Assembly (NCBI GenBank): GCA_018820925.1
Contig: JAHJNJ010000037.1
Coordinates: 1-64,000, forward strand
Reading direction: 5' to 3'
DNA from: Gammaproteobacteria bacterium
GTDB taxonomy: Bacteria; Pseudomonadota; Gammaproteobacteria; Burkholderiales; Gallionellaceae
Length of the DNA stretch: 64,000 nt
Shown: piece by piece, positions 50,554-63,721 of the stretch
Numbering within the stretch: the stretch's first letter is position 1
Layout of the letters: each line of letters starts with the position of its first letter
The notes under the pieces: generated by a model
Databases searched by the model: none
Told to the model about the DNA's origin: nothing
What the model saw: only the letters and a program-made list of their open reading frames with translations
Translations under genes and position numbers: made by a program

Positions 50554-53405
50554 GAGTGTGCTCCCGGTGTGTTCTTGATATTGAGATTGGGGCGGAAGGC
50601 CGCCGCAATCACATCTTTTTGTTGTTCGTTGTGTACCGCAAGATATCCCGCCGCAGGCGAAGCCGAAGAAGGACGCAAGGCATAATCGAGTCGCATGTTG
50701 GGACGCATGTGACGCAGCAGGTAATGCTGGATGCGGTGCCACGCCCCCTGGTTGCCCGGCTCCTCCTGGCACCACACGACTTCCCTGGCATTGGGATAAG
50801 ACACGATCAGGTCGGAGAACGCCTCGTGCGGGAAGGGATAGAGCTGTTCCAGCCGCACGATGGCAACATTCGCTATGCCTTTTTCGCGCCGGTATTTGAC
50901 CAGGTCGAAGTACACCTTGCCGCTGCACATGATGATGCGTTTCACTTTTTTGGCATCCATGGCATCGGTTTCGGGAATCACCGTCTGGAACGTGCCTTCT
51001 GTAAACAATTCCAGCGGGGAAGAGGCTTCCTTGCTGCGCAGCAGACTCTTGGGCGTGAATACGACGAGCGGCTTGCGATAGGGCCGCACCATCTGGCGGC
51101 GCAACAAATGGAATATCTGCGCCGCAGTGGACGGAATGCACACCTGGATATTGTAGTCGGCACACAGTTGCAGGTAGCGTTCGATGCGGCCGGACGAGTG
51201 CTCCGGCCCCTGCCCCTCGTAACCGTGCGGCAGGAGCAAGGTCAGGCCGCACAACCTGCCCCACTTGGCTTCGCCGGAAGCGATGAACTGATCGATGACC
51301 ACTTGCGCGCCGTTGGCGAAATCGCCGAACTGCGCTTCCCAGAGCGTCAGGGTGACCGGCTCGGCCGTAGCGTATCCGTACTCGAAACCCAACACCGCTT
51401 CTTCCGAAAGGATGGAATCGATCACGGCAAAATCGGCCTGATCGGGCGCAATGTGCTGCAGCGGAATATGGATGCCGCTGTCCCATTCTTCGCGGTTCAG
51501 ATCGTGCAGCACGGCATGCCGGTGAAAAAATGTACCGCGCCCGCAGTCCTCGCCCGACAGGCGTATCGGATAACCTTCCGCCACCAGACTGGCATAGGCC
51601 AGATTTTCCGCCATGCCCCAATCCAGCGGCAGTTCACCTTTGGCCATCGCCGTGCGGTCGGCAATGATCTTTTCCACGCGCGAGTGCAGCTTGATATTTT
51701 CCGGAATCGCGACCAGGCGTTCAGCCAATTGCTGCACGCGCTCGCGCGGCAAAGCGGTCTCTGCGGGTGTTTTCCACGAGACATCGCGGTATTTCGACCA
51801 GCTCACCGCAAATTCCAGCTTGAATCCGGTCAGCACCGGCTGCACGGGATTGCGCCCTTCATCCATGGCGCGCCGGTAAATGGCAACCATCTCTTCCGGT
51901 TCGCCCTGCGCAACCACGCCCTGCTCCACCAGTCGCCTGGCATACAGCGCGCGCGTACCCGGGTGCTGGTTCACCTTGCGGTACATCAGCGGTTGCGTGA
52001 CCAGCGGTTCATCCTGTTCGTTGTGCCCAAGCTTGCGGAAACACACCATGTCCACCACCACGTCCTTGCGGAATTGCATGCGGTAGTCGAGCGCAATCTC
52101 GGTCACCATCAGCACCGCCTCCGGATCGTCGGCATTCACATGGAAGATGGGCGCCTCGACCATTTTCGCGACATCGGTGCAGTACAGGGACGAGCGTGCA
52201 TCGCGCGGATCTGAGGTGGTAAAGCCGATCTGGTTGTTGACCACGATATGCACCGTGCCGCCCGTGCCGTAGCCGCGCGTTTGCGACAAGTTGAACGTTT
52301 CCTGGTTCACGCCCTGTCCGGAGAAGGCCGCATCGCCATGGATCAGGATGGGCAATACCTGCTTGCCTTTGAAGTCGCCCCGCCGGTGCTGGCGCGCACG
52401 CACCGAACCTTCCACCACCGGATTGACGATTTCCAGATGCGACGGATTGAACGCCAGCGTCAGGTGCATGGGGCCGCCCGGCGTGGCAATATCGGACGAA
52501 AAGCCCTGGTGGTATTTCACATCGCCCGAGGTCAGGTGTTCGGTGTGTATACCCTCGAATTCGGCAAACAAATCTTTGGGCAATTTGCCCAGCGTATTGA
52601 TCAGCACGTTCAGGCGGCCGCGGTGCGCCATGCCGATGACAGACTCCTTGACTCCCTGCTCGCCCGCGCGCTGCAACAGATGGTAAAGCAGCGGAATCAG
52701 CGTGTCGCCGCCTTCCAGCGAGAAGCGCTTTTGCCCGACGTACTTGGTGTGCAGGTAACGCTCCAGGCCTTCGGCTGCGGTCAACCGTTCCAGGATGCGT
52801 TTTTTGGTTTTGTTGGGATAAGGCGTCTCGCCTGCCGGGCCTTCCAGCCGCGCCTGGATCCAGCGCTTGACCGGCACGCTGTTGATGTACATGTACTCGG
52901 CGCCGACGGTGCTGCAGTAGATACGGCGCAGGCGCTGCATGATCTCGCGCAAGGTCATGCGCATGCCTCCCACCAGCGAACCGGTGAAGAAGGTGGTATC
53001 CATATCCGCTTCGCCCAGCCCGTAATAGGAAGGTGTCAATTCCGCCACCTCGGGTTTTGGGTGCCGATTCAGCGGATCGAGATCGGCGATGTGTGCGCCC
53101 AGGAATCGATGCGCATTGATGAGTTGCAGCACCGATGCCTGTTTGCGTGCTTCATCGTGATGCACCGGCGCTTCCGCCAGGCGTTTGCCCAATTCCAGGA
53201 AACCGCGCTGGATCGGGCTATGCGGCACATCGTTCTGAATGTTGACCGTTTGCAGTTTGTCGAAATAGGTGCGCCATTCTGCCGGAACGGCCGCCGCATC
53301 CCGCAAATAGTCTTCGTACAATCCCTCCACAAAGGCGTTGTTGCCGCCGGACAGGAGCGAGGTGTTCCTCATGGTTTGCAGATAACTATTTTCGGGTGCA
53401 TTCAT
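50550..53405 (-). CDS. sucA: 2-oxoglutarate dehydrogenase E1
   Basis: The 951-residue thiamine-diphosphate enzyme decarboxylates 2-oxoglutarate. The TPP/Mg site is in [15 protein letters not shown] through NNQIGFTT. The N-terminus has the E2-binding helix NSYLQ...[14 protein letters not shown]. The ATG follows GGAGGTGAATC, 17 bp after gltA. Confidence 0.97.
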   Translation of the reverse strand: MNAPENSYLQTMRNTSLLSGGNNAFVEGLYEDYLRDAAAVPAEWRTYFDKLQTVNIQNDVPHSPIQRGFLELGKRLAEAPVHHDEARKQASVLQLINAHRFLGAHIADLDPLNRHPKPEVAELTPSYYGLGEADMDTTFFTGSLVGGMRMTLREIMQRLRRIYCSTVGAEYMYINSVPVKRWIQARLEGPAGETPYPNKTKKRILERLTAAEGLERYLHTKYVGQKRFSLEGGDTLIPLLYHLLQRAGEQGVKESVIGMAHRGRLNVLINTLGKLPKDLFAEFEGIHTEHLTSGDVKYHQGFSSDIATPGGPMHLTLAFNPSHLEIVNPVVEGSVRARQHRRGDFKGKQVLPILIHGDAAFSGQGVNQETFNLSQTRGYGTGGTVHIVVNNQIGFTTSDPRDARSSLYCTDVAKMVEAPIFHVNADDPEAVLMVTEIALDYRMQFRKDVVVDMVCFRKLGHNEQDEPLVTQPLMYRKVNQHPGTRALYARRLVEQGVVAQGEPEEMVAIYRRAMDEGRNPVQPVLTGFKLEFAVSWSKYRDVSWKTPAETALPRERVQQLAERLVAIPENIKLHSRVEKIIADRTAMAKGELPLDWGMAENLAYASLVAEGYPIRLSGEDCGRGTFFHRHAVLHDLNREEWDSGIHIPLQHIAPDQADFAVIDSILSEEAVLGFEYGYATAEPVTLTLWEAQFGDFANGAQVVIDQFIASGEAKWGRLCGLTLLLPHGYEGQGPEHSSGRIERYLQLCADYNIQVCIPSTAAQIFHLLRRQMVRPYRKPLVVFTPKSLLRSKEASSPLELFTEGTFQTVIPETDAMDAKKVKRIIMCSGKVYFDLVKYRREKGIANVAIVRLEQLYPFPHEAFSDLIVSYPNAREVVWCQEEPGNQGAWHRIQHYLLRHMRPNMRLDYALRPSSASPAAGYLAVHNEQQKDVIAAAFRPNLNIKNTPGAHS

Positions 53406-53422
53406 GATTCACCTCCGGAAGC

Positions 53423-54709
53423 TTAGCGTTTGGCCAGCGGCAGATAATCGCGCCGTGTCGCGCCGCGATACAACTGGCGCGGCCGGCCGATCTTGTGCTC
53501 GGCGTCCGCCAGCATTTCGTTCCATTGCGAGATCCAGCCCACGGTACGCGCCACGGCAAAGATCACCGTGAACATGTTGACCGGGATGCCCAGCGCGCGC
53601 AGCACGATGCCGGAATAGAAATCCACGTTCGGATACAGCTTGTGGTCGATGAAGTACGGGTCGCTCAGCGCCACGCGCTCCAGCTCCATCGCCAGCTCGA
53701 ACAATTTATTGTTCTCCAGCTTCAGCTCCTTGAGCACTTCGTAGCAGGTCTCGCGCATCACCGCCGCACGCGGGTCCATGTTCTTGTAGACGCGGTGACC
53801 GAAACCCATGAGACGGTATTTCTTGTCCTTCACGCCCTGCACGTATTCCTTCACACGCGAGATGTCGCCGACCTCTTCCAGCATTTTCAGTGCGGCCTCG
53901 TTCGCCCCGCCGTGCGCGGGGCCCCACAGCGCGGCGATGCCGGAAGCGATGCAGGCGAACGGGTTTGCGCCGCTGGAACCGGCCAGGCGCACCGTGGAGG
54001 TGGAAGCGTTCTGCTCGTGATCGGCATGCAGAATCAGAATGCGATCCAGCGCGCGCACCAGCACCGGATTCGGTACGTATTCCTCGGTGGGGGTGGCAAA
54101 CATCATGTACATGAGGTTTTCCGCATAGCTGAATCTGTTCTGCGGATACATGAACGGGGCGCCGCGGTGATACTTGTGCGCCATCGCCGCGATGGTAGGC
54201 ACTTTCGCCAGCATGCGCATGGCAGAAAGCTCGCGATGTTCCGGATTACTGATGTCCAGCGAATCGTGATAGAAGGCCGACAGCGCGCCCACCACGCCGA
54301 CCATCACCGCCATCGGATGCGCATCGCGGCGGAAACCGTTGAAGAAACGGGCAAGCTGCTCGTGCACCATGGTGTGCCGCGTCATGCGCGCGTCAAACGC
54401 CTCGTACTGCTCGGCGTTCGGCAATTCCCCGTTCAACAACAGATAGCTGACCTCCAGAAAATCGGAGTTTTTCGCCAGTTGCTCGATGGGATAGCCGCGG
54501 TAATACAGCAGCCCGGCATCGCCATCGATATAGGTGATCGTGGAAGTACAACTCGAGGTGGAAAAGAAAGCCGGGTCGTACGTGAATACGCCCAGTTTGC
54601 CCAGCGCGCGAATATCAATCACATCGGAACCGAGCGTACCGGACAGGATAGGCAACTCAAGGCTGCGCCCGTCGTCCAGGGTCAGTGTTGCGACTCGTTT
54701 CTTTTCCAT
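53423..54709 (-). CDS. gltA: Citrate synthase, type II
   Basis: The 428-residue hexameric-type enzyme condenses acetyl-CoA and oxaloacetate. Active-site segments are [34 protein letters not shown] and [14 protein letters not shown]. The N-terminal extension fits the NADH-sensitive type II form. It follows sdhE by 22 bp. Confidence 0.97.
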   Translation of the reverse strand: MEKKRVATLTLDDGRSLELPILSGTLGSDVIDIRALGKLGVFTYDPAFFSTSSCTSTITYIDGDAGLLYYRGYPIEQLAKNSDFLEVSYLLLNGELPNAEQYEAFDARMTRHTMVHEQLARFFNGFRRDAHPMAVMVGVVGALSAFYHDSLDISNPEHRELSAMRMLAKVPTIAAMAHKYHRGAPFMYPQNRFSYAENLMYMMFATPTEEYVPNPVLVRALDRILILHADHEQNASTSTVRLAGSSGANPFACIASGIAALWGPAHGGANEAALKMLEEVGDISRVKEYVQGVKDKKYRLMGFGHRVYKNMDPRAAVMRETCYEVLKELKLENNKLFELAMELERVALSDPYFIDHKLYPNVDFYSGIVLRALGIPVNMFTVIFAVARTVGWISQWNEMLADAEHKIGRPRQLYRGATRRDYLPLAKR

Positions 54710-54731
54710 AACTCACCTCACTAATTTATAT

Positions 54732-54995
54732 TTATGCTGCTTTCAACCATTCCAGTACCACGCTCTGATGCGCATGAACTGTCTTCTTCTTGTCCGTAAT
54801 CAAATCCCATAGTTCGGTATCCGGCATATCCAGCAACTCGTCGAATACCACGCGCTGCGCGTTATCCATTTCCGCGTATCGTTGCCTGACAAAACGGCCC
54901 AACACGATATCCAGTTCCAGCAAACCGCGCCGGCAGCGCCAGCGCACGCGTTCCAGCGAGACCGGATCAAGAACGTCTGAAGCCTGCATCTTCAT
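54732..54995 (-). CDS. sdhE: Succinate dehydrogenase assembly factor SdhE
   Basis: The 87-residue protein has the SdhE/SDH5 motif RRGLLELD, the RGxxE signature needed for covalent FAD attachment to SdhA. The ATG overlaps the sdhB stop (ATGA). The open frame continues upstream into sdhB, but the SdhE fold begins here. Confidence 0.93.
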   Translation of the reverse strand: MKMQASDVLDPVSLERVRWRCRRGLLELDIVLGRFVRQRYAEMDNAQRVVFDELLDMPDTELWDLITDKKKTVHAHQSVVLEWLKAA

Positions 54996-55687
54996 ACCGC
55001 GCGTTTCACCATCATGTCCTTGATCTTGCCGATGGCCTCGGTCGGGTTCAATCCCTTGGGGCAGACATCGACGCAATTCATGATGGTGTGACAACGGAAC
55101 AACCGGTACGGATCTTCCAGATTGTCCAGGCGGGCCGCCGTGTCCTGGTCGCGTGTATCGGCAATGAAGCGGTAGGCTTGCAGCAGTCCGGCCGGACCGA
55201 CGAACTTGTCCGGGTTCCACCAGAATGACGGACAGGCCGTGGTGCAGCAGGCGCACAGGATGCATTCATACAAGCCATCCAGTTCCAGGCGGTCCTGCGG
55301 CGACTGCAGGCGCTCGGTTTCCGGCGGCGGATCGTTGTTCACCAGGTACGGCTTGATCGAGTGGTACTGTTTGAAGAATTGCGTCATATCCACGATCAGG
55401 TCGCGTATGACGGGCAGGCCCGGCAGCGGGCGTATCTCGATCGGTTGCCTGAGCGAGGATAACGATGTGATGCAAGCCAGACCGTTGCGCCCGTTGATGT
55501 TCATGGCATCTGAACCGCACACGCCTTCGCGACACGATTTGCGAAAACCGAGACTGTCGTCCTGTTCCTTCAGCAACATCAGCGCATCCAGCAACATGGC
55601 ATCGCCCGCCTCCAGTTGCAGATCAAAGTCCTGCATGTAAGGCTTGGTATCGGTATCCGGGTTGTAGCGATAGATTCTGAATTTCAT
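54992..55687 (-). CDS. sdhB: Succinate dehydrogenase iron-sulfur subunit
   Basis: The 231-residue subunit carries 2Fe-2S ligands (SCREGVCGSDAM and a later Cys), a 4Fe-4S motif CILCACCTTACPS and a 3Fe-4S motif CVDVCPKGLNP. The ATG at 55687 follows AGGACCGATGAG. It relays electrons from SdhA FAD to quinone. The gap to sdhA is 70 bp. Confidence 0.96.
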   Translation of the reverse strand: MKFRIYRYNPDTDTKPYMQDFDLQLEAGDAMLLDALMLLKEQDDSLGFRKSCREGVCGSDAMNINGRNGLACITSLSSLRQPIEIRPLPGLPVIRDLIVDMTQFFKQYHSIKPYLVNNDPPPETERLQSPQDRLELDGLYECILCACCTTACPSFWWNPDKFVGPAGLLQAYRFIADTRDQDTAARLDNLEDPYRLFRCHTIMNCVDVCPKGLNPTEAIGKIKDMMVKRAV

Positions 55688-55757
55688 CTCATCGGTCCTG
55701 TAACCAACCACTTGGCAATCGTCTTTTGATTGCTTGGCGGGATGGCTGGTTGTTTCA

Positions 55758-57521
55758 TCAATAGACCCGCGCCTTGAGCGGGAAGGTGTCCACGGTCAGC
55801 GGTTTCAGGCGCACCGGTTTGTAATCGAGCCGGTGCCCTTCGCTGTAATACAAGGAATGCTTCAACCAGTTCTTGTCATCCCGATCAGGAAAATCCTCGC
55901 GCGCATGTGCGCCGCGGCTCTCCTGGCGGGCCGCAGCGGCGGTCATCGTGGCTTGTGCCACTTCGATCAGGTTATCCAGCTCCAGCGCCTCGACGCGTGC
56001 CGTGTTGAACACCTTGCTCTTGTCCTTGATCTCGGTGTGGCGCACACGCTCCGCCACTTCGTTGATCCTGGTCACACCTTCCGCCATCAGGTCGGGGAAG
56101 CGGAACACGCCGCAATGCGTCTGCATGTTTCTGCGCATCGCGTCGCCGACTTCGGCAACGCTTTCGCCATTCTTCTGGTTTTCCAGGCGGGCCAGACGCG
56201 CCAGCGGGCGGTCTGTCGCATCGGCGGGCAGGGGTTTGGGGTTGGGATTGTTCTTGAGATCTTCGATGATCTGGCGCGCCGCCGAACGGCCGAACACGAT
56301 CAGGTCGAGCAGCGAGTTGCAGCCCAGGCGGTTGGCCCCGTGTACCGACACGCAGGCGCATTCGCCCACCGCATAGAAACCCTGCACCACATCTTCCGGC
56401 GCGGTTCCGTGCGGCGCGACAACCTGCCCGTGATAATTGGTGGGGATGCCGCCCATCATGTAATGCGCGGTCGGCACCACCGGGATGGGCGCCTTGGACG
56501 GATCGACATGGGCAAATTTGAGCGCAATGTCGCGTATGCCCGGCAGGCGATGGCGTATCACTTCGTCGCCCAGGTGATCGAGCTTGAGCATGACATGGTC
56601 GCCGTGCGGGCCGCAGCCGCGCCCTTCCTTGATCTCCGTTGCCATGGCGCGCGACACCACGTCGCGGCTGGCCAAGTCCTTGGCGTTGGGCGCATAGCGC
56701 GGCATGAAGCGCTCGCCGTCCTTGTTCACCAGATAACCGCCCTCGCCGCGCACGCCTTCGGTGATGAGCACGCCCGAACCGTGCACGCCGGTCGGATGGA
56801 ACTGGAAGAATTCCATGTCTTCCAGCGGAATGCCGGCGCGCGCCGCCATGCCCAGACCGTCGCCGGTGTTGATATAGGCGTTGGTGCTCGCGGAAAAGAT
56901 GCGTCCCGCCCCGCCCGTGGCAAACAGCGTGGCCCGCGCCTGCAGGATCATCACTTCGGACGTTTCAATCTCCATCGCCACCACGCCCAGCACGTCGCCC
57001 GCCTCGTCGCGAATCAGGTCCAGCGCCATCCATTCCACGAAGAAATTCGTGTTGGCCTTGACGTTCTGCTGGTACAGCGTGTGCAACAGTGCGTGGCCGG
57101 TGCGGTCGGCCGCCGCGCACGCGCGCGGCACCGGGTTCTTGCCGTAATCCTGCATATGTCCGCCGAACGGGCGCTGGTAGATCTTTCCGCTGTCCAAGCG
57201 GTCGAACGGCATGCCGAAATGTTCCAGTTCGTACACGACTTCCGGCGCGGCGCGGCACATGTACTCGATGGCATCCTGATCGCCCAGGTAGTCCGAGCCC
57301 TTCACCGTGTCGTACATATGCCAGTGCCAGTTGTCTTCGTTGACGTTGCCCAGCGAAGCGGCGATACCGCCCTGCGCGGCAACCGTATGCGAGCGCGTGG
57401 GAAACACCTTGGAAAGCACCGCCACTTTGAGTCCCGCATGCGACAAGGTCAGCGCGGCGCGCATGCCCGAGCCGCCTGCCCCCACCACAATCACGTCGAA
57501 TGTTCTTTTAGCCACTGCCAT
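55758..57521 (-). CDS. sdhA: Succinate dehydrogenase flavoprotein subunit
   Basis: The 587-residue subunit has the FAD site [15 protein letters not shown], the covalent FAD histidine in [13 protein letters not shown], and substrate-binding [15 protein letters not shown]. The ATG comes directly after the sdhD stop. It oxidises succinate to fumarate. Confidence 0.97.
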   Translation of the reverse strand: MAVAKRTFDVIVVGAGGSGMRAALTLSHAGLKVAVLSKVFPTRSHTVAAQGGIAASLGNVNEDNWHWHMYDTVKGSDYLGDQDAIEYMCRAAPEVVYELEHFGMPFDRLDSGKIYQRPFGGHMQDYGKNPVPRACAAADRTGHALLHTLYQQNVKANTNFFVEWMALDLIRDEAGDVLGVVAMEIETSEVMILQARATLFATGGAGRIFSASTNAYINTGDGLGMAARAGIPLEDMEFFQFHPTGVHGSGVLITEGVRGEGGYLVNKDGERFMPRYAPNAKDLASRDVVSRAMATEIKEGRGCGPHGDHVMLKLDHLGDEVIRHRLPGIRDIALKFAHVDPSKAPIPVVPTAHYMMGGIPTNYHGQVVAPHGTAPEDVVQGFYAVGECACVSVHGANRLGCNSLLDLIVFGRSAARQIIEDLKNNPNPKPLPADATDRPLARLARLENQKNGESVAEVGDAMRRNMQTHCGVFRFPDLMAEGVTRINEVAERVRHTEIKDKSKVFNTARVEALELDNLIEVAQATMTAAAARQESRGAHAREDFPDRDDKNWLKHSLYYSEGHRLDYKPVRLKPLTVDTFPLKARVY

Positions 57522-57869
57522 TTAAAGTCCCCAGAGAATCTGCACCGACCAGATCACATACAGCATCAGCGCAAGTATGACCAGCACATGAATCAACAGC
57601 CGGATGCCCGCCGGCTTCACGTAATCCATCACGATGTCGCGCACGCCGATCCAGGCGTGATAGAACAGGCTCAACAGGAACAGCATCGAAAACGTGCGCA
57701 TGATGTTGCCGGAAAACAGTTCGATCCAGGTGTCGTAGCCGAACGACGATTGCCTCAGCAAATACGCCGCAACCACCAAGGTATACACAGCCATGACCGC
57801 AGCCGTGACGCGCTGCACCAGCCAGTCGCGCAAACCGTAATGGGCGCCCGTGACGATACGATTCACCAT
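57522..57869 (-). CDS. sdhD: Succinate dehydrogenase membrane anchor SdhD
   Basis: The 115-residue anchor has three helices (about 18-40, 53-75 and 86-110) and the haem-ligand region LFYHAWIGVRDIVMDY. The ATG at 57869 overlaps sdhC. The longer open frame lies inside sdhC. Confidence 0.92.
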   Translation of the reverse strand: MVNRIVTGAHYGLRDWLVQRVTAAVMAVYTLVVAAYLLRQSSFGYDTWIELFSGNIMRTFSMLFLLSLFYHAWIGVRDIVMDYVKPAGIRLLIHVLVILALMLYVIWSVQILWGL

Positions 57870-58237
57870 AGCTTCGCTCCCAGGACAACGGTCAATGCAA
57901 GACTGACAACCAATACCCACATGCTGGCGGCGCGCGCCGAGGCAAGGTCGGGCAACAGATGCAAATCGATGGCCAGATAGCGCAGCCCGGCGCAGAAATG
58001 GTGCAGGAAAGCCCACATCAGCCCGAACAATGCCAGCTTCAGCAGCGGATTCGACAGGTACTCAGTCAGGTTAGTGTAAGTTTCGATGGAACGCAGACTT
58101 TGATCGAGCAGTAACAACAAGACGGGAAGGGCGAGAAACAGGATGGCACCACTGACGCGGTGCAGGATGGATACGTAACCGGAGAGAGGCAGTTTGATCT
58201 TGTGCAGCGCGAGATGCTTGGGGCGTGATTTATTCAT
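57863..58237 (-). CDS. sdhC: Succinate dehydrogenase cytochrome b556 subunit SdhC
   Basis: The 124-residue anchor starts MNKSRPKHLALHKIKLP and contains the signature SGYVSILHRVSGAILF, with a haem-ligand histidine in FLHHFCAGLRYLAID. It has three membrane helices. It is the first gene of the sdh-gltA-suc operon. Confidence 0.94.
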   Translation of the reverse strand: MNKSRPKHLALHKIKLPLSGYVSILHRVSGAILFLALPVLLLLLDQSLRSIETYTNLTEYLSNPLLKLALFGLMWAFLHHFCAGLRYLAIDLHLLPDLASARAASMWVLVVSLALTVVLGAKLW

Positions 58238-58401
58238 TTCATCTTTTCCACAACCAAAAATCCAATGCCGCAATCCTACACCTACGTCAGGCGCGAGAAA
58301 ACAATAATGAATATGAAAAAACAATCTCCGGGTGGACGAGCATCACGGAGAGAATGGGAAATTGACCACACATCCAGTATGCATAACAGAATGCGTTCTT
58401 C

Positions 58402-58605
58402 TCATGCGGCGAAGTATTCACCTGGAGCAATTCTGCGAGCAGACAATAACGCTTGTTTAAGTGAAGCCTCGAATTGCGCCAACGTTAACGGCTTTCCGAA
58501 CAGATATCCCTGAAAGGTATGGCAACCGCGCATCTTCTTACGCCAGCGGAATGAATCGAGCGGGCAATTCCAGACCGCGCGCAGGAGGGTGCCGGCAGAC
58601 GCGCT
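58402..58605 (-). pseudogene. 3' remnant of an EAL-domain (c-di-GMP phosphodiesterase) gene
   Basis: On the minus strand a frame ending at 58402 reads GCHTFQGYLFGKPLTLAQFE..., the hallmark C-terminus of EAL domains (GC-x3-QGY-x-F-x-KPL). About 68 codons are open but no EAL catalytic core or start is present. The fragment stops abruptly next to the end of the HD-GYP gene at 58607, suggesting deletion of the rest. Confidence 0.75.
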
Positions 58606-58606
58606 G

Positions 58607-59821
58607 TCATATCAATTGAATAATGGGATGAAGCCCTGTAGCTGATTCATGTTTTTCCAGGCGCAAGGAGAATTCCTTGATCTTTGGAATATTCTGGATG
58701 AACAGTTCGACCAGCCGGGGATCGAATTGTTTGCTCGCGTTTTGCCTAAGGAAATCGATTGCTTCCGCATCAGCCCAGCACTCCTTGTAGGGGCGGCAAG
58801 AGACGAGCGCATCGAACACATCGCAAATCGCGACAATGCGTCCTTCGATCGGGATGGCTTCGCCGGACAAGCCGTCGGGAAAACCGGAACCGTCCCATTT
58901 TTCATGATGACTCAACGCCACAATCATCGCCATCTTCATCACGCGCGATTGCGAATGCTTCAGAATTGCGGCACCTATTCTGGTATGTTTATTCATGGCC
59001 AGATGTTCTTCTTCGGTCAGTTTTCCCGGCTTGCGCAGGATGCTGTCCGGTATGCCAATCTTGCCCAGATCGTGCAAGGGGCTGGCGTACATGAGGGTCT
59101 CGGCATCCTGTTCCGCGAATCCGGCCGCCTTGGCAAGCAAATAAGATGCGTAGCCCACCCTGAGAACGTGGTCGCCGGTATCGGCATCGCGATATTCACC
59201 CGCCTTGCCGAGACATACCAGCGCTTCCATCTCCGACTCCCGGAGCCGATCCGTTTTTTCGTGCATCAACTGAAAATGGCTGCTGTATTTGTAGGCGGTG
59301 TAAAGCATGTAGCCCAAACCGACCAACATGATCAATGCAGCGACGCTATCGGCAGATGCACTTTGAAAATAAAAAACGGCGATCAAAGCACCCAGCATGG
59401 GAAACACAAACGAAATATAGACCCTGAAAATAGTACCCAGTGTTGCAATCGACGCGCCGGCAAATCCGTAGGCGACGGCGATGGAAAAATATTGCAGTTC
59501 TTTGGATGAGTACAGAATAATTTGAGCGAACAGAAATGCCCACAACAAGCCCATGAAAAATACATTGACGTTATATCTCAGAATTCTTTGCTCGATATAG
59601 CGCTGATCCTTGCTACCTGCATTCCTGTGGAGCGGGCGAAAATTCAGGTAGCGATGAATCAGGAGTGTGATGCCGCAGACATCCCAAATGAACAACGTCC
59701 TCCCGGAAAAACCCGACTTCTGAAGCAGGAGCGTCATGAGCAGGATGACCATAAACTGCCCGATTATCCCTTGCGCTGTTTGGGAAACAATATGAGCCAA
59801 TTGGCTCGGACGAATATTCAT
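58607..59821 (-). CDS. Membrane HD-GYP domain phosphodiesterase
   Basis: The chosen ATG (59821, after AGGGGAAAATGC) gives 404 residues. The first ~190 residues hold about six membrane helices without a sensor domain I can name. The HD-GYP domain follows, with HDLGKIGIPDSIL and HHEKWDGSGFPDGL; Phe replaces the Tyr of the GYP triad, which is common. HD-GYP proteins degrade cyclic di-GMP. It may counter the diguanylate cyclase at 2600, though they are not linked genetically. Confidence 0.9.
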   Translation of the reverse strand: MNIRPSQLAHIVSQTAQGIIGQFMVILLMTLLLQKSGFSGRTLFIWDVCGITLLIHRYLNFRPLHRNAGSKDQRYIEQRILRYNVNVFFMGLLWAFLFAQIILYSSKELQYFSIAVAYGFAGASIATLGTIFRVYISFVFPMLGALIAVFYFQSASADSVAALIMLVGLGYMLYTAYKYSSHFQLMHEKTDRLRESEMEALVCLGKAGEYRDADTGDHVLRVGYASYLLAKAAGFAEQDAETLMYASPLHDLGKIGIPDSILRKPGKLTEEEHLAMNKHTRIGAAILKHSQSRVMKMAMIVALSHHEKWDGSGFPDGLSGEAIPIEGRIVAICDVFDALVSCRPYKECWADAEAIDFLRQNASKQFDPRLVELFIQNIPKIKEFSLRLEKHESATGLHPIIQLI

Positions 59822-60120
59822 TGCATTTTCCCCTGGAATTGGAATTATTGGGGTGTTCAATATTATCAAGAGTGCATGGCGGTGATCCGTCATCCGGCGA
59901 TGGCGCATACCCTAACCAGCCAATCCGGTTTTGTCCACCTATTCCGGCCCATTTGTTATTTTCGCGCGACTGCTTCGGGAAATTGGCTTGACGTACGGCC
60001 ATGGGCCGCATTTGACCGTTTCGTTGCCGAATAATTCAATAGATATCCAGAGGGGTGAAACTGGAAAACCGGGTGAGAGCCTGTGGCACATTGATTATGT
60101 ACAGGCGAAATTTGCACAAA
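59822..60120. other. Intergenic region upstream of the HD-GYP gene
   Basis: No gene with convincing start or codon use is seen on either strand. It should contain the HD-GYP promoter. Confidence 0.4.
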
Positions 60121-60156
60121 CTTTACATGACATCCCTGGGCCGATGTCATGTAAAG
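60121..60156. terminator. Long hairpin downstream of mdh
   Basis: CTTTACATGACATC / GATGTCATGTAAAG is a perfect 14-bp stem with an 8-bp loop, starting 5 bp after the mdh stop. There is no clear T-run on the minus strand, so it may be a terminator or an mRNA-stabilising hairpin. Confidence 0.6.
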
Positions 60157-60160
60157 CTGT

Positions 60161-61144
60161 CTAGCCAAACAGATGCTTCACATGCTCGCGTTCGTCGAGC
60201 AGTTCCTTGTAACTGTCCATCATGTGTTTGCGGCCGAGTTCGCTGATCGGCAGATCTTTTACGATCTGGTATTGCCCGTTGCTGCAGGTGACGGGAAAAC
60301 CGTAGATGATGCCTTCGGGGATGCCGTAGCTGCCGTCGGAAGGCACGCTCATGGTGACCCAGTCGCCGGGAGGTGACTGCAGCATCCAGTCGCGGACATG
60401 CGCGATGGCGGAATTGGCCGCGCTTCCCGCGCTGCTCAGGCCGCGCGCCTCGATCACCGCCGCCCCGCGCTTCTGCACGGTCGGGATGAAGGTATTTTCG
60501 ACCCAGTCATGATCCTGCAGCATGTCCGACACTTTGCGCCCGCCGATTTCGGCGTGTGAAAGATCCGGATATTGCGTGCCGGAGTGGTTGCCCCAGACCA
60601 CCATTTTCCTGATGTCGCGCGTCGGCAGCGCGAGCTTGATGGCGACTTGCGCGATGGCGCGATTGTGGTCGAGGCGCATCATGGAAGTGAAATTGCGCGG
60701 GTCCAGGTCGGGTGCGTTCTTCATGGCGATGAGTGCATTGGTGTTGGCCGGATTGCCGACGACCAGCACCTTGACGTTGCGCGCCGCGACTTCGTTGAGG
60801 ATGCGCCCCTGCTCGGAAAAGATGGCGCCATTGGCTTCCAGCAGATCTTTGCGCTCCATGCCCTTGCCGCGCGGACGCGCGCCGACCAGCAGCACGACTC
60901 CGGCATCGCGGAACGCGACCCGCGCGTCGTCGGTGGTGATGACTTGCTGCAAAGTGGGAAAAGCGCAGTCTTCCAGTTCCATCGCCACACCGCGCAATAC
61001 CTGCTGGGCGGGCGGGATATCCAGTAGCTGCAATATCACGGGCTGGTCGGCCCCCAGCAAATCGCCGTTGGCGATGCGGAACAACAGGCTGTAACCGATC
61101 TGTCCGGCGGCCCCGGTGATAGCGACACGAATAGCTGCTTTCAT
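60161..61144 (-). CDS. mdh: Malate dehydrogenase
   Basis: The 327-residue NAD-dependent enzyme has the dinucleotide site [14 protein letters not shown], the mobile-loop arginines in [15 protein letters not shown], and catalytic His in [13 protein letters not shown]. This is the cytosolic-like MDH type found in Betaproteobacteria. Ribosome site GGAGACAGC precedes the ATG. It closes the TCA cycle encoded around it. Confidence 0.96.
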   Translation of the reverse strand: MKAAIRVAITGAAGQIGYSLLFRIANGDLLGADQPVILQLLDIPPAQQVLRGVAMELEDCAFPTLQQVITTDDARVAFRDAGVVLLVGARPRGKGMERKDLLEANGAIFSEQGRILNEVAARNVKVLVVGNPANTNALIAMKNAPDLDPRNFTSMMRLDHNRAIAQVAIKLALPTRDIRKMVVWGNHSGTQYPDLSHAEIGGRKVSDMLQDHDWVENTFIPTVQKRGAAVIEARGLSSAGSAANSAIAHVRDWMLQSPPGDWVTMSVPSDGSYGIPEGIIYGFPVTCSNGQYQIVKDLPISELGRKHMMDSYKELLDEREHVKHLFG

Positions 61145-61467
61145 GCTGTCTCCTTTTAATTATTTATTGTGCGGGCATTTTGCCGAGGGTCGTTCAGTAT
61201 TGCCTGACGCCCTTCATGAAGAGTCCGTTTAGTGACTCTGCACCGGTCTGGATATGCCAATACGCTTCAGGTGCCAGCGCATGTTTCCAGAATCAAACCA
61301 CTTGTCCCAAAGTCAGCCTGCCGGCTGACCCCCCTTTTTTGTGGTTGAAACTGCTGATGAAACAACTGGCCGACTGACCCGATTGGCAAACTATACCAAC
61401 CGGGTCATCGACTAACAACATCCCGTTTGTATGGTTATACGCCGGGATGTCCGATTGCTGCTTTGCT
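61145..61467. other. Intergenic region between icd and mdh
   Basis: No gene is seen. It contains a hairpin with T-run (61312-61340), an imperfect palindrome ACCCGATTGG / CCAACCGGGT near 61377-61405, and a hairpin ACATCCCG / CGGGATGT near 61420-61452 that may end icd transcripts. The mdh promoter presumably lies here. Confidence 0.5.
61312..61340 (+). terminator. Terminator-like hairpin without an upstream plus-strand gene
   Basis: GTCAGCC-TGCC-GGCTGAC is followed by CCCCCCTTTTTT. No plus-strand gene precedes it, so its purpose is unclear. Confidence 0.4.
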
Positions 61468-63705
<2,238 letters not shown>

Positions 63706-63721
63706 TCAATTAAGTATGGGT

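Noticed and set aside
50554-51621. N-terminal extension of the sucB frame into sucA
   Set aside because: The lipoyl domain begins at the ATG at 50553. The upstream part is an out-of-frame reading of sucA.
59931-60164. 77-codon plus-strand frame opposite the HD-GYP upstream region
   Set aside because: It has no ribosome site, no recognisable motif, and crosses the hairpin downstream of mdh.
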